Shown: positions 10,869 to 20,948 of the stretch, piece by piece
How positions within the stretch are numbered: position 1 is the stretch's first letter
Layout of the letters: every line of letters begins with the position of its first letter
NCBI GenBank assembly: GCA_037349315.1
Contig: JBAIAC010000057.1
Span: 4,154,001 to 4,218,000, forward strand
Length of the DNA stretch: 64,000 nucleotides
Direction of reading: 5' to 3'
Source: Chelydra serpentina
Taxonomy: Eukaryota > Chordata > Testudines > Chelydridae
Program-made: the position numbers and the translations under genes
The notes under the pieces: generated by a model
Told to the model about the DNA's origin: nothing
Database searches by the model: none
The model's input: only the letters and a program-made list of their open reading frames with translations

Positions 10869-11649
10869 CTGTTAAAAGACAAAAGACATGACTTTAAAAC
10901 AGTCTGACTAGGTCTTATTTGTACTGTGCAATACGTTCCTTTGTCTTTTCAAGGGCACGTTATTTGTTCATCTGAACTCCGCTCCCTTGAATGTAGTTAA
11001 TATCTTTGGCCAGGATTCTCCTCTCTGATTCCGCAAGTCTAGGTTTCTTCTCTACATTTCAGCTCTCTGCTGTGGTTCTGAGCTCTCCATCCTGTTTTGC
11101 AATGAGCTCGTCTTCCCCGTTGACCTCAATGAGAGAAGGATTAATTATGCGTGCAGAGGATAGCTAACTTGTCATTGAACATATCAAGCCGCTGGCGAAT
11201 GCCTATTAAATACAACTGTAGTTGATTACAGAGAGCAAAAGTGCACCCACAAAATGATAGGCTGAGTTGAGGCCAAAGAACTTAGTCCTAAGGATGAGAT
11301 TTTCCGAGTGGTTTAAGGGAGTTAGGTGTTCAGATCTCATTGAAATTGCATAGGGTGAGCCAGTGTGAACAGGCCAGAGGGATGATAAAACTCTGCCATG
11401 GGGCTAAGGTGGTATCTAGAGTTAAATCTAACCGAGTGAGCTGGGGATAAGAAAAATGCAGAGATAAGATTGGTGAAAGGTGCGTCATGGCTGAAGAAAC
11501 TATTCCACGTGTTAAGTGAAAGGAGAAGAATAGAACTGACTGATTTTTTTTTTCCTGGTAGAACAATTTTCTCTCACCAGACAATGTTGGTACAGATCAA
11601 TCAAAATATTCCACATATGTATTGAACGAGGCAGGGAATTTCAGGAAGA

Positions 11650-12040
11650 GAAAGGAGGGTCTCATGGTTAAGGAAGTTAAATACCACCCTGGAAAATTGG
11701 ATTTTATCCTTGCCTGTGCCACAGAGTTCCTATGTGGTGCTAGTCAAGTCACTTAAGCCAAATTTTTCAGAGGGAGTCACCAATTGTGTATTCCTCATAT
11801 AATGATGAGGATCACAATAGAAAAGCCCATGAGGAAATTAATAATTCCATCTTCAGACATGGGCTGTAATAGTGTGCAGTAAATAAGGCCTGGGACCACG
11901 CACAGAATGAGGAGAAAACAAAATATGCATTAGCTGCTCGTTGAGTGAGCATCATCCATTCTGTGCACTGAATGAGGCCGGGGTCCTGTGTCAAACATAG
12001 TCAGTCATCATGGAATGAAAGACTGCATCATAATGTATAC
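11650..12040 (+). repeat. Unclassified dispersed repeat, copy 2
   Basis: Partner of 1900-2765. GAAAAGCCCATGAGGAAAT is identical in both, and similarity continues through ATGAGGA.AAAACAAAATAT and the TCATCC.....GTGC.CTGA.TGAGGC segment. It lies in C1orf94 intron 3. Confidence 0.5.
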
Positions 12041-12498
12041 ACACAAGGCGGCTAAATTAAGGTTGTACAGGCAACCCTAGGTTTGGCATCCTTATCTGTA
12101 ATCATGGCGATAGTATCAAAAATCCATTTGGGGCTCCTAGCAAATGAAAACTGTAAACTGGTGCTAACCTAGGAATGAAAACGGATACAAAGCAAGGTCG
12201 GTCATAACTCACTAGGTCTCATAAATACAGCACCCTCCCAGTGAAGCATGAACACCCCTGATGCACTAGACTACTTGTTCTTTTTATGTTTTGTTTGCCA
12301 CCCAGAGTTATCCCTCGTTTTCCCCCCCCCTACGCGCTCAAGAGTTGGATAGCAGTCCAGTTCCTTTCAGATCCTTCCAATGGCACAAAGCAAAATGTAG
12401 ATTTAGAAGCAGTGGTGGCTGCAACCACATGCTTGCCATTGCCAGGCTTAGATCTGACGATGCCAAATTAGAATGGTGCATGTTTGTTGTTCTATTAC

Positions 12499-12668
12499 CT
12501 GGAACTGTGGAAAGTTTGAGTGGTTTGGATAGATGGGGGGCGGTGGATAGTTCAGACTGAGCCACACTGGTTGGTTTAAGGAGGTGGTCGTTGAAGTGGT
12601 AGCAAAACGTGGGGTGAAAACATTCCCATTGTATTTGAGGTTGTTCTTATCTGATGCTGCTGTAGTTA
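12499..12668 (-). CDS. C1orf94: C1orf94 coding exon 3 (residues 312-368)
   Basis: 170-bp exon that does not appear as a long frame on its own and is found by splice logic. Acceptor ttgttttacag| before 12668, donor TTCCAG|GTAATA (GT at 12498-12497). Read in the phase set by exon 2 it gives TTAASDKNNLKYNGNVFTPR, then a Thr/Ser-rich stretch, then LNQPVWLSLNYPPPPIYPNH and SNFPQFQ, open throughout. The order DKNN-KY-GNVFTP and LNQP-W-LNYPPPP is as I recall for mammalian C1orf94. It ends in phase 0. The Pro/Asn/Tyr-rich character begins here and continues to the C-terminus. Confidence 0.88.
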
Positions 12669-13909
12669 CTGTAAAACAAAAGATGGTTAAACATGTTATT
12701 AAACAGACCTGCTGGGCTTTTCTTCACACCTGTGGATCAGCCTAACTTAAAAGGGTGTGCTTTGCCCCCCCACAAAATTTACTTAAGATCTCAGTTCCTT
12801 CCACTGGCTACAATCTTTCAGTATTGAGACCTGAATTCAACAATTAGCACTTTAAATTGTTTAATTAGTAGGACTTGTCCACCCAGTCCCTACAGGACTT
12901 GGAATTAAATGTAACTGTCTGAGTCATAAGGATGAATGAAATGGTTCAGTTAGAGTAAGAATGGAACAAGACCCTTTGCACTGCATTCAAAACCTCTTTA
13001 AGGTTATGGGAAAAAACTGACTAGCTTTTTGTTTGTGTTAATTTTCTAGCATCTCTGGGTTGCAATACACGAGAACAAGATTTTCAGAATGGATTACTGA
13101 TGTTGAGTGCCCATCCTGAGACATCTTATAAGGAGTTTCAGAGGATGGGTCCTCAGTACTTTCTGGCCCCTTTAAAGTGTCTCAAATTGGGCCCTGAACA
13201 AATGATGGCCCCAAAAATACTCGAGTTAATTCTGGAAAATCTTGGGCTGTAGGGGCTAACTCTACCTTCACAAAGTGTGATATAACACAACACAATCAAT
13301 GCCCGTGGCAGTCAATGGAAAGAGTCCTATTGTTTTCACTTGGCGGTGAACTAAGCTCCGTCAGTATTTATCCCATAACCTTGATCATCTCAGTTTAGCC
13401 TACCACGAAAATTGTACCCTTGCTAATACATAAGGAAAAGAGATACGTGCAATATTTATTTCTGACCAGGCTGGCCTCAAGTGCTGCAGATAGTAAGGCA
13501 GTTCCATACAGACTTTCAAGTTTGCTTCTTTTAAAAGCGACCAGTCATATCTGCCAGTCCATGGGATCTCAATATTGGGGTCACCTCCCATCTTGTTAAG
13601 TGGGAGAAGGGTGTTGCATAGATCCCAGCTGGATGACAGGGAGGATGCTGGGAGTTGGTCCTGGTATGGAACTGAGGATCCCACTATGGAAAAGGTTAAG
13701 AACCACTGAGTTTGTCCCCTATGAAATGACATCTCTGTATATAGCAGTGACTGCCATACCTGTTGTCTAGGACCGCCTGCCACGGGACCGGACCCGACCC
13801 AGGAGGTCCCTTCTTCCCATTTGATGTCGGCTGCATTTTAAACATCTCTTGCTTTACTTTATTCCCCCTGCCAATCATTCCCAAATTATGCTTCCCAAAC
13901 ACCCCGTAC

Positions 13910-14577
13910 CTGTGTTTTGAAGTCCCTCGTGAACTGAGTCAGGATCAGTTTTTGAGCAGATCTTGGCAAACACCGGGAGCTGCTTCTTCGGCCCCGTGGC
14001 TTGGCTTTCTGCTGTCGTGGAAGGCGGAGGCACCGCTGCGCTCTCTTTATGGGTGGGGGAACGGAACATGTTATTTTGTAGGTAGTCCTTGGTCAGCCTG
14101 GTTTCCTCCGCCACCATCTGGTTATCTGGCGCTTTGGCAACCTCTATGTGTTTCAATGGACACTGCACCAGTGGCTTACTGGTCTCTTTGTTAGAAGCCA
14201 CTGGGTTACCGCTACCATTGTCCACCCCTCTAGCATTCTTGAAGGTGCATTTTGCAGGGCGCAGAATCCCAGCGATGGTAGATTTAGTAGAAAGCTGGGC
14301 ATCGCAGAGAGATCTGAGTTTCATCTCCCTTTCTTTGCTTCCCATCATTGCTCGGTACATGCTTTCTACTGCTTCTGTTTCATCTAGCAACTGGTCCCTA
14401 TCGGAGAGCAGGAAAAGGCTGTTGTTTGAAGAAGTCTGATTTAAAGTAGAGGCCGTTTTTTTGCTTCCTTCTAAACCTTGCATTTCTGTCTCGCTAATGT
14501 TCTCCTGGGTAAGGCTCAAGTACTCCTGTTCCACCAGAAGGGAAATCTCATCTTTGACACAGTTCTGTTCCAACGAT
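13910..14577 (-). CDS. C1orf94: C1orf94 coding exon 2 (residues 89-312, largest exon)
   Basis: 668-bp exon with acceptor tttcatgtag| before 14577 and donor CACAG|GTACGG (GT at 13909-13908). Its first base completes the Glu codon left open by exon 1. It contains the conserved block KDEISLLVEQEYLSLTQE (residues 97-114), close to the mammalian protein, and LPVFAKICSK (289-298). Between these is a polar, low-complexity Ser/Thr/Lys-rich stretch, presumably disordered, with DRDQLLDETEAVESMYRAMM as a likely short helix. The exon ends in phase 1 (G), which pairs with TA of the next exon to give Val312. In the mammalian protein roughly 100 more residues separate the AKICSK block from the next conserved part. 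I found no exon for them between 13909 and 12669. Confidence 0.9.
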
Positions 14578-14929
14578 CTACATGAAAGAGAAATCTAACA
14601 CAGTTAATGCACATTCAACAAGGATATGTGCAGACAGCTTGGATGAAAGACGTTTTAGGAGTGCAAAGAATTATTGAGAGAGGTGCTTAAAGTAAATTCT
14701 GGGTCTATAAATATATTTCTGCTACAAAATGAAATCCAAGTCTTGTCTACGCTAGGAAAATGACTTACTGTTGACAATAGGGGTGTATGAATTAGTTGCC
14801 AAGCCCAATATGCTTGCAGCCAATACTGAGTTCAGCATCAGTTCACCTGGCCTTACCAGTTGTTAGCAGTGGGTGTTTTTCTGACAATCAGCTGAAAAAT
14901 GGGGAGAGAGAAAACACCCTTGTGAGGTA

Positions 14930-15150
14930 AGGACAAATTCTCTCCACTTCACAGATGGGGAAACCGAGGAACAGGTAAATTAAGGGACATGCCCCAAATC
15001 AAAGAGAGAGTTCACCGCTAAGCAGAGAATTGAACCTACCTCTTTGGGGCAGGGGCTATCTTTTTATTCTGTGTTTGTACAGCACCTAGCCCAATGGGGC
15101 CCTGCTCCATGCTTGGGACTCCTAGATGCGACAGTAAGACAGATAATAAT
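14930..15150 (+). repeat. MIR-type SINE pieces
   Basis: Core CTTCACAGATGGGGAAACCG, followed by an inverted tail (TTTGTACAGCACCTAGCCCAATGGGGCCCTG). The tail type recurs at 63545-63665. Confidence 0.55.
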
Positions 15151-15658
15151 CTTTATAATAAAATTCCAGCATTGTCTCTCTGTCTGGGTGCCACTCTGAA
15201 GCCAAGAATCTCTGTAGATCCAGTGTGAAGTGATGGAAACCTCTAGAAGCATGCCTGAGAGCTTTGTTTTGTTTAGATTATCAACAGGTTCAATCATCAC
15301 TGGGACTGGCAGTCTAATACCATCCAATTTAAGGTCTCAGCCATTTTTTTTTTTTACACACTTGACTTTATGGATTATGCCCGTGTTACATCACAGACTG
15401 TCAGCTAGTAGTAGTAATGTCTCTAGAATTCCAGAGAGACCAGATGGGTGAGGCAATATCTCCCAGTCAGTCCAGTAGCCTATTATCCACCAGACTGTCT
15501 TTCCCTGCCTTTGGCCATTTAGAGGGCCAATACACATTGATAGCTCCTTTGCAGAGGAAGTCAAATTAATGGGAGAACAAATGTTTCCAGGAAGCATTGG
15601 GGGTAGGTTAGAGGTCAGTGAAAGTAGAGTTGGGTGTGTTCTTTTAGTGCGGCTTGCA

Positions 15659-15900
15659 TAGGGTGACCAGACGTCCTGATAAAATTGGGACGGTCCCGAT
15701 TTTTGATCATTTGTCCCACGTCCCGACCGATGGTCGGTCGGGACGCCTTTTGTCCCGATTTTCAGTCGTCTTCCGGGTTTTTTTTTGTTTTGTTTTTCCT
15801 CGACAATTTCCGGCAGCAGAGGCTCTTCCGTTGTTTTTTTTGCTCGACAACTTCTGGATGGGAAGTCCCGATTTTCGGGTCTTCTCATCTGGTCACTCTA
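15659..15900. mobile_element. hAT MITE (242 bp) with 8-bp TSD GGCTTGCA
   Basis: Termini TAGGGTGACCAGACGTCC and, inverted, TAGAGTGACCAGATG. GGCTTGCA is duplicated perfectly at 15651-15658 and 15901-15908. The interior is rich in TCCCGATTTT repeats. It is inserted in C1orf94 intron 1. Confidence 0.88.
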
Positions 15901-16007
15901 GGCTTGCAATGAGATTGGCTTCAATGTAAGAGTCAAGCTGATGTTCTGAGAACAGAGCCCTGAATTTGAAGTCTACTGGGAATACACAATTACCTGCCAC
16001 ATGCAAT

Positions 16008-16012
<5 letters not shown>

Positions 16013-16043
<31 letters not shown>
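16013..16043. repeat. (TC)n microsatellite
   Basis: About 15 perfect dinucleotide units. Confidence 0.95.
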
Positions 16044-16046
<3 letters not shown>

Positions 16047-16204
16047 CACTCATGTTCTTTATCCAAACTGCACACGCTGAGTGCCCAAAGCTAGGCTCCT
16101 AAATCAGTACTCTTGACCTAAAAGTGGTCTGATCTCCAGAGGTGCTTAGACTCATAACTCCAGTTGCAGTCAAAGATCCCAGTCCTAGAATGAGTTCCAT
16201 GTGA

Positions 16205-16345
16205 ATTCAATAAGTTTATGGAGGATAGATCCATCGATGGCTATTAGCCAAGATGGTCAGGGATGCAACCCTGTGCTTTGAGTGTCCCTAGCCTCAGACT
16301 GTCGGATGGTGGGACTGGACGACAGGGCATGAATCACTCAATTTA
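16205..16345 (-). repeat. LINE tail fragment (GGGTCAGACC family)
   Basis: GGAGGATAGATCCATCGATGGCTATTAGCC and the following GGATGCAACCCTGTGC match the mid part of the family in inverted orientation. Confidence 0.5.
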
Positions 16346-16494
16346 AAGATAATTTTAAAATCTATTGGGCCCAATTCACCATTGCACTTCATCTTGTGCA
16401 GCCACTCACACCAGAGCAAAGCAAGTGTGACATGGTCCTAAATCACAATGGTAATGTTTTACACCCATTCTGCCCTAGCATGCTGTGTTACTAT

Positions 16495-16620
16495 TTGTTT
16501 TGTGGCAGCACCTAGAAGCCCCAGTCGTGAGCCAGGACCCTGAAGTGCTAGGAGCTGTACAAACAAAGGACAAAAAGACAGTCCTGGTCCACAGAGCTTG
16601 CAAGCTATTGATGGCATAAG
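16495..16620 (+). repeat. MIR-type SINE tail
   Basis: GGCAGCACCTAGAAGCCCCA, GTGAGCCAGGACCC, GCTGTACAAACAAAGGACAA and CAGAGCTTGCAAGC. Confidence 0.6.
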
Positions 16621-17159
16621 GTGCAGGACAGTGATGAAATGGGCACATTCATGGTCAGAAATTGGTTTCTTTTCAAGAACTTTTTAATTATGGATCTTTC
16701 CAGTGTGGTTGCCTGCTCACAATACTCCTGCCTTCTGTTGATTACTTGTGTGATGAGGGACCCAGTTTGCGCACTTATTACCAAATGTGATTAGTAACTT
16801 AATGCATAAACTGGTTATCCTTATTGGCTTGGGGGACAGGATGGCCAGGGTTATAAACGTGTACATATAAATAGCTTGCCAAACTTCTTAATCATCAATT
16901 ATAAATTCACCTAATTATGGCTGATTATGGATTCACTATGTAATTATCAGAGTTTTTAAACTGCCTGGCTCTTCTCTTCCTAAAATAACCAAGAAACTTC
17001 AGTGAAATACTGTGGGAATGAGAGAAACAGCTGGTTAGTTTTGGGTTTTTTTGGGGTGTGTGTGTGTGAAGTGCAGACTGTTTAATATTTAAAAAAGGTA
17101 TAACCTTCCTCCCCACCTCTGACTTCCATTCCAGTTCAAAGCTACCTTTGCAGTACAGA

Positions 17160-17262
17160 TTAGGTCCCTGATCCTGCAATCATGTACACATGTGGTTTTA
17201 CTGATATGAGTAGAGCCATTGATTTCAGTGGGGCTACTCATGTGAGTAAAGGTAAGCATCTG
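17160..17262. repeat. Palindromic MITE-like repeat
   Basis: Begins CCTGATCCTGCAATCATGTA. The central ATGAGTAGAGCCATTGATTT and CAGTGGGGCTACTCATGTGA form a hairpin. Related words recur near 61905. Confidence 0.45.
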
Positions 17263-17845
17263 TATAAGGGTTTGGTGTGTCCAGTACCCTGTTCATGTCC
17301 AGTTCTGTAGTCTCGTGGTCAATTCAGTTATCCCAGAATGCACTGGGAGAGCAGGGAAGGGTCAGTTGGTGCAATCCCCATCGCACTTAGTGCACAAATG
17401 GGGCCATCAGAGATTTCCAACCTGCGGCCTTTTCAGAATCTAGGTGCTACAATGTCCTGGGGAGTCTTTGATAAAGACAGGAAGCCAAACCTCAGGAAGC
17501 TAGAAAATGGCCACTTATAGATATCCCACTGGACAGATGTAAAATAGCCTAGACTGGCAAACAGCTTCATGAGCCAAACACACAGCAGTGTCCTTTCAAA
17601 CCAGAGAGGGTAGGAATGTTAATTCTAGAAGGATCTCCGAGGAGTTGGGAAGGGAGGTTGGATTGGACATAGACTGCATAGTACAAATAGGGTAGTACAA
17701 ATAATAAGGGGGCTTGGATACAATGCAAATTCGTTGCTGCAATATCATCATAAGTCCTAGTGTAGCATCTGTAAAATGGGATCAGCTTTTGTTTTTCCTG
17801 TTGTAGTACTCGAATGGCACCTATCACCACAGTGGTTGAGCACCT

Positions 17846-18108
17846 TGCAATCTTGTAATGTACGTATCCTCACAACACCCCTCTGAGGCAGGGCAGTGCT
17901 ATTATCCCCAGTTTACAGATGGGGAACTGAAGCATAAAGACACTGAGAAGGCCCAGATCCTCAAAGATATTCAGGCCCCTCTGAAGATCTGGAACTAAGT
18001 GATTTGCCCAAGGGCAGGCAGGAAATCTGCGGCAGAGAAGGGACTTGAAACCACATTTCCCAAGTCCTAAACTAGGGTCTTAACCACTGAACCATCCTTC
18101 CTGTCTAC
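17846..18108 (+). repeat. MIR-type SINE with embedded palindrome, second copy
   Basis: Same arrangement as 84-346: GTATCCTCACAACACCCCTC, CCAGTTTACAGATGGGGAAC, then GGCCCAGATCCTCAAAGATAT and a shortened right arm (17981-17995), then ATTTGCCCAAGGGCAGGCAG and GGCAGAGAAGGGACTTGAAA. Confidence 0.7.
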
Positions 18109-18724
18109 CTCATCTTCAATGTAGTGAACTATCTGTTACTAGACATGTGAAAACACCCAGCAAAATGGGGCCCTCATCTCAATTGGGTCTACTAGGTGTG
18201 GTCACAATATCGATAAAATGTAACAGAATCTCTGGATGTTTCCAGTGACTTGTCATCCTCCTATGTCTAAATATTCCAGTAACAAAGCCAGAAAGGTGAA
18301 ACTGTTTGTTCAAAAGATTCCAGATGCATTTAAAATGAACTTAGCCATGATTTGCATAAGTCAATATTTTAAAATAATTAAAGTTTGCTAAATCAAGCAA
18401 GGTCACTAGGACTAATCTTGGCCCCCAGTGTTGTTGCAGATGACGAATCAAGTAATACATGGACCTTTATTGGCCGTCATCATAGACTGTGAGGTTTTTA
18501 TAAAATCTCTTCCAGGAGAACGGATCTCCTGGCAGTTGGATAAGGACACGTATACCTCCAGGATCAATGGTAAAAATATGGCCCAGGTTGGAATCCTGCT
18601 CACTGTTCCCATTTGAGCAGCAGCATTGGTTTCAGAGAGATTACTCAAAAGGGTAGAGCAAAGCAGGTCTTAGGTTTTGGTTACTGTTGACCAAATGCCA
18701 TCTGAAGGCAGTTCAGTTATTACT

Positions 18725-18950
18725 TGTATAGGGACCAAGACCAGGGCCCCATTGTGTTAGTTGCTGTACAGACACAAAATGAGAGACAGACCCTGCCCTA
18801 AACAGACAAGACAAAGGCTGTGAGAGAATGGGAGAGGTGACTTGCCCAAGGCCACCCAGTAGCAAAGTGGTCGAGGTGTCAGTAGAACCCAGGTCTCCTG
18901 ATTCCTAGGCTCAGTATGCCCTGTCCACTGGACCTCACTGCCTCTCTCAT
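18725..18950 (+). repeat. MIR-type SINE, near full length
   Basis: Contains both the GGGCCCCATTGTGTTAGTTG/GCTGTACAGACACAAAATG part and the core end ACTTGCCCAAGGCCACCCAG, AGAACCCAGGTCTCCTGATT, CTGTCCACTGGACC. A C17 run follows at 19005-19021. Confidence 0.65.
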
Positions 18951-19534
18951 TGCATGAAAAACGGGTTTGATGGGTCTCAGTCCAGTTTCTGTTTTTTTCA
19001 GGTGCCCCCCCCCCCCCCCCCAAGCTCCACCACAGCTCTGGTGCTCTTGTGGACGGTCGCTCAGCACAGATGCAAAGGAAAGAGAGAGTATGGAACTCCA
19101 CTCTAGTCTTCCCCCGCCCAGGTATGATAGTTTCAGGGCAGTTGTGGGGCACAATGGCAAGGGATAATGTTAGGTTGGTTGCCCTTGCAGAGCCAACTAA
19201 ATTCACTGCTAATAAACAAAAATTCTGGTGCTTTAAGGGTCATTTTAATTTATTAAAATAGGGGAGGACTTAAAATTCAGATTTAGTAGTAATTTAATTC
19301 TGTTCTACACAGGCTCTTGTGCAGCCTTTCTCACCATACCTGAGCGCCTTCCACTAGTGCATTAGTTGATGTGATGAATATCTGGCTCAAAGACGCTTGG
19401 GCCTGCATTCTCCTTTCACTTACCCCAGCTGTGCACTGGAGAATGACCTCAATGGAGTTACTCTAGATTCACATGGATGCGAGAGGAGAAATGACCCTGA
19501 TTCATGTCTTCTGGAGTCTACCTTCAAGGTTTTA

Positions 19535-19725
19535 GTATGCTTAGCATGCATGGAGAACTGGATTTGGAGTCAGGACTCCTGGGTTCTATTCCTGGTTACA
19601 TATCACCGATTCACAGTGTGGCCTTGGTTAAATCCCTTCCCTTCAGTCTGTTTCCCTGTCTGTATAAAGGGAGAAATGATACTAACTCACCTTTTATAAA
19701 GCAATTTAATCTCTAATGCTACTTA
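19535..19725 (+). repeat. MIR-type SINE head
   Basis: TTGGAGTCAGGACTCCTGGG, TTCTATTCCTGG, then CCTTGGTTAAATC and CCTGTCTGTATAAAGGGAGA. Confidence 0.6.
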
Positions 19726-20436
19726 TTAACAGCATCAGAGCAGGCTGGGCCCAGTCAGTGCAACCCTGACTGGTGTATTGCATTTTCTTTAAGACCAGGA
19801 CAGTTGCCAACCTCTGCTAATTAATTGCTGGGTTTGCAAATTTTACTTCTTTTTTTTTTTTTTTTTTTTTTTGCTCTCCCCCTGCTCTGCTTCAGGAGAA
19901 TACTATAAATACTTCCCTCTTACATTTGAAAATTGTACTCCTTCCCTCCCTATGACTTACCCCATGGTGAGAGACTTGGCAGAAAAAAGTTCTCTGCCAA
20001 ATTCAGCTTTCCTTTGTAAAGATCAGCTGTTTACAGTATAACATTTTAATTTTCTGCTTTGCTCTTTTGAATGCTTCTTTTGCTTCTTACTGTAAATATT
20101 TTGATCTTTTTTTTAAAAAAAGCTGCTTTGGGGAACTGAATGCGGCAGCTGCTTACTGTGCTTCAGAATTACAGATGTGGCTAGGCATCACGGGGTGTTT
20201 TGCATAGGAAAATGAATGTGTGGAGGGAGAGGAGATCATTTTGCCCTCTGGGTTGATGCTGTGAAAATAAACAACCACGGAGTCTTATCTCAACCAGTCT
20301 GAGAAATTACCTAGTCTGTTTCTACATGTGTTCTCAAAGCTACTATAGGGAAGAAAGGGTGTAAGAGAGGGAGGGGGGTGAATTTCCACTTGGAGTTGGT
20401 CAGTGGTCTCCTCTCTGACGTTTGGAGAACACTCAC

Positions 20437-20702
20437 TCTTTCAGGTAGTTGCTGCCCTCTCCTCTGAGGGGTTCTGATGACAAGACTGGGTGACAGGTAG
20501 GCTGCGGGACAGGTGACGTTGACATAGGCTGGAGCTCTTCAGAAAGACCTTGAACCCGTTTCCAGATTTCGTGACAGGCTTTGTCCAAGCTGTCTTGAGG
20601 AGTGTTGTGGTGAATCCAGATGTGCCTTGGGAAAGGTCCTAGAGGAAATGGGCCTTTGGGGCTTATCGTCGGACCCTGGAGCCCATTCCCACCTGTGAGC
20701 AT
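20437..20702 (-). CDS. C1orf94: C1orf94 coding exon 1 (start codon, residues 1-88)
   Basis: First coding exon of the minus-strand gene, with ATG at 20702-20700 and A at -3 (good start context). It encodes 88 residues plus two bases of codon 89. The opening MLTGGNG and the block GPFPRHIWIH (residues 22-31) followed by TPQDSLDKACHEIWKRVQGL (34-53) match the N-terminus of mammalian C1orf94 as I remember it, which fixes the start. The exon ends ...LRGEGSNYLK-GA at a strong donor (GA|GTGAGT, GT at 20436-20435). The frame reads into a stop only past that donor. Phase 2 joins exactly to the exon at 14577. No signal peptide or membrane segment is visible. Function is unknown in the family, and the human gene is reported as mainly testis-expressed. 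A non-coding upstream exon cannot be excluded. Confidence 0.9.
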
Positions 20703-20925
20703 CTTTCAGTCTTTTCCCACTCAGGGACCAAAAAACAACTTTTTTTTTTTTTTTTAACAAAGTATCTTTGTGGGTACAGAATGGAATGAAAAGCAACAAA
20801 CCATGGTAACTTGGTAACCATAGAACCCCTGGGGCCTGGCAACTGGTATGAAGGACAACAAGCGGAAACAGCTGTAGGGATGCCAGCACCACCCAAAGGA
20901 AGAAGTGGAAGAAGGAGCCACATGT

Positions 20926-20948
20926 CCCCCCCCCCCCCCCCCCCCCCC
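20926..20948. repeat. C23 homopolymer
   Basis: Run of 23 C about 220 bp upstream of the C1orf94 start codon (G23 on the gene's strand). Other long runs here are T15-16 at about 20741-20756 and A28 at 21981-22008. Tract length is prone to sequencing error. Confidence 0.8.

Larger units (their letters stand above)
14578..20436 (-). other. C1orf94: C1orf94 intron 1
   Basis: 5.86-kb phase-2 intron between coding exons 1 and 2. It holds a complete hAT MITE (15659-15900), a (TC)n run (16013-16043), MIR-type SINEs (14930-15150, 16495-16620, 17846-18108, 18725-18950, 19535-19725), LINE-tail debris (16205-16345), and T23 and C17 homopolymers. The remaining three introns (12669-13909, 10869-12498, 8603-10793) carry only old repeat fragments, among them one copy of an unclassified repeat at 11650-12040. 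Confidence 0.8.

Noticed and set aside
13400..13783. 127-codon minus-strand frame between C1orf94 exons 2 and 3 as the missing exon.
   Set aside because: Peptide shows no likeness to the family and no phase 1-1 splice pair brackets it; exons 2 and 3 already join in frame.
15391..15929. 165-codon minus-strand frame and opposing plus frames.
   Set aside because: Half of it is the hAT MITE 15659-15900; no C1orf94-like sequence and no phase-compatible splice sites.
16013..16043. CRISPR-like or regulatory array.
   Set aside because: Simple (TC)n; no spacer structure, and no CRISPR array is expected or seen in this vertebrate sequence.
18757..19206. 149-codon minus-strand frame.
   Set aside because: It crosses a MIR-type SINE and a C17 run; repeat-derived.
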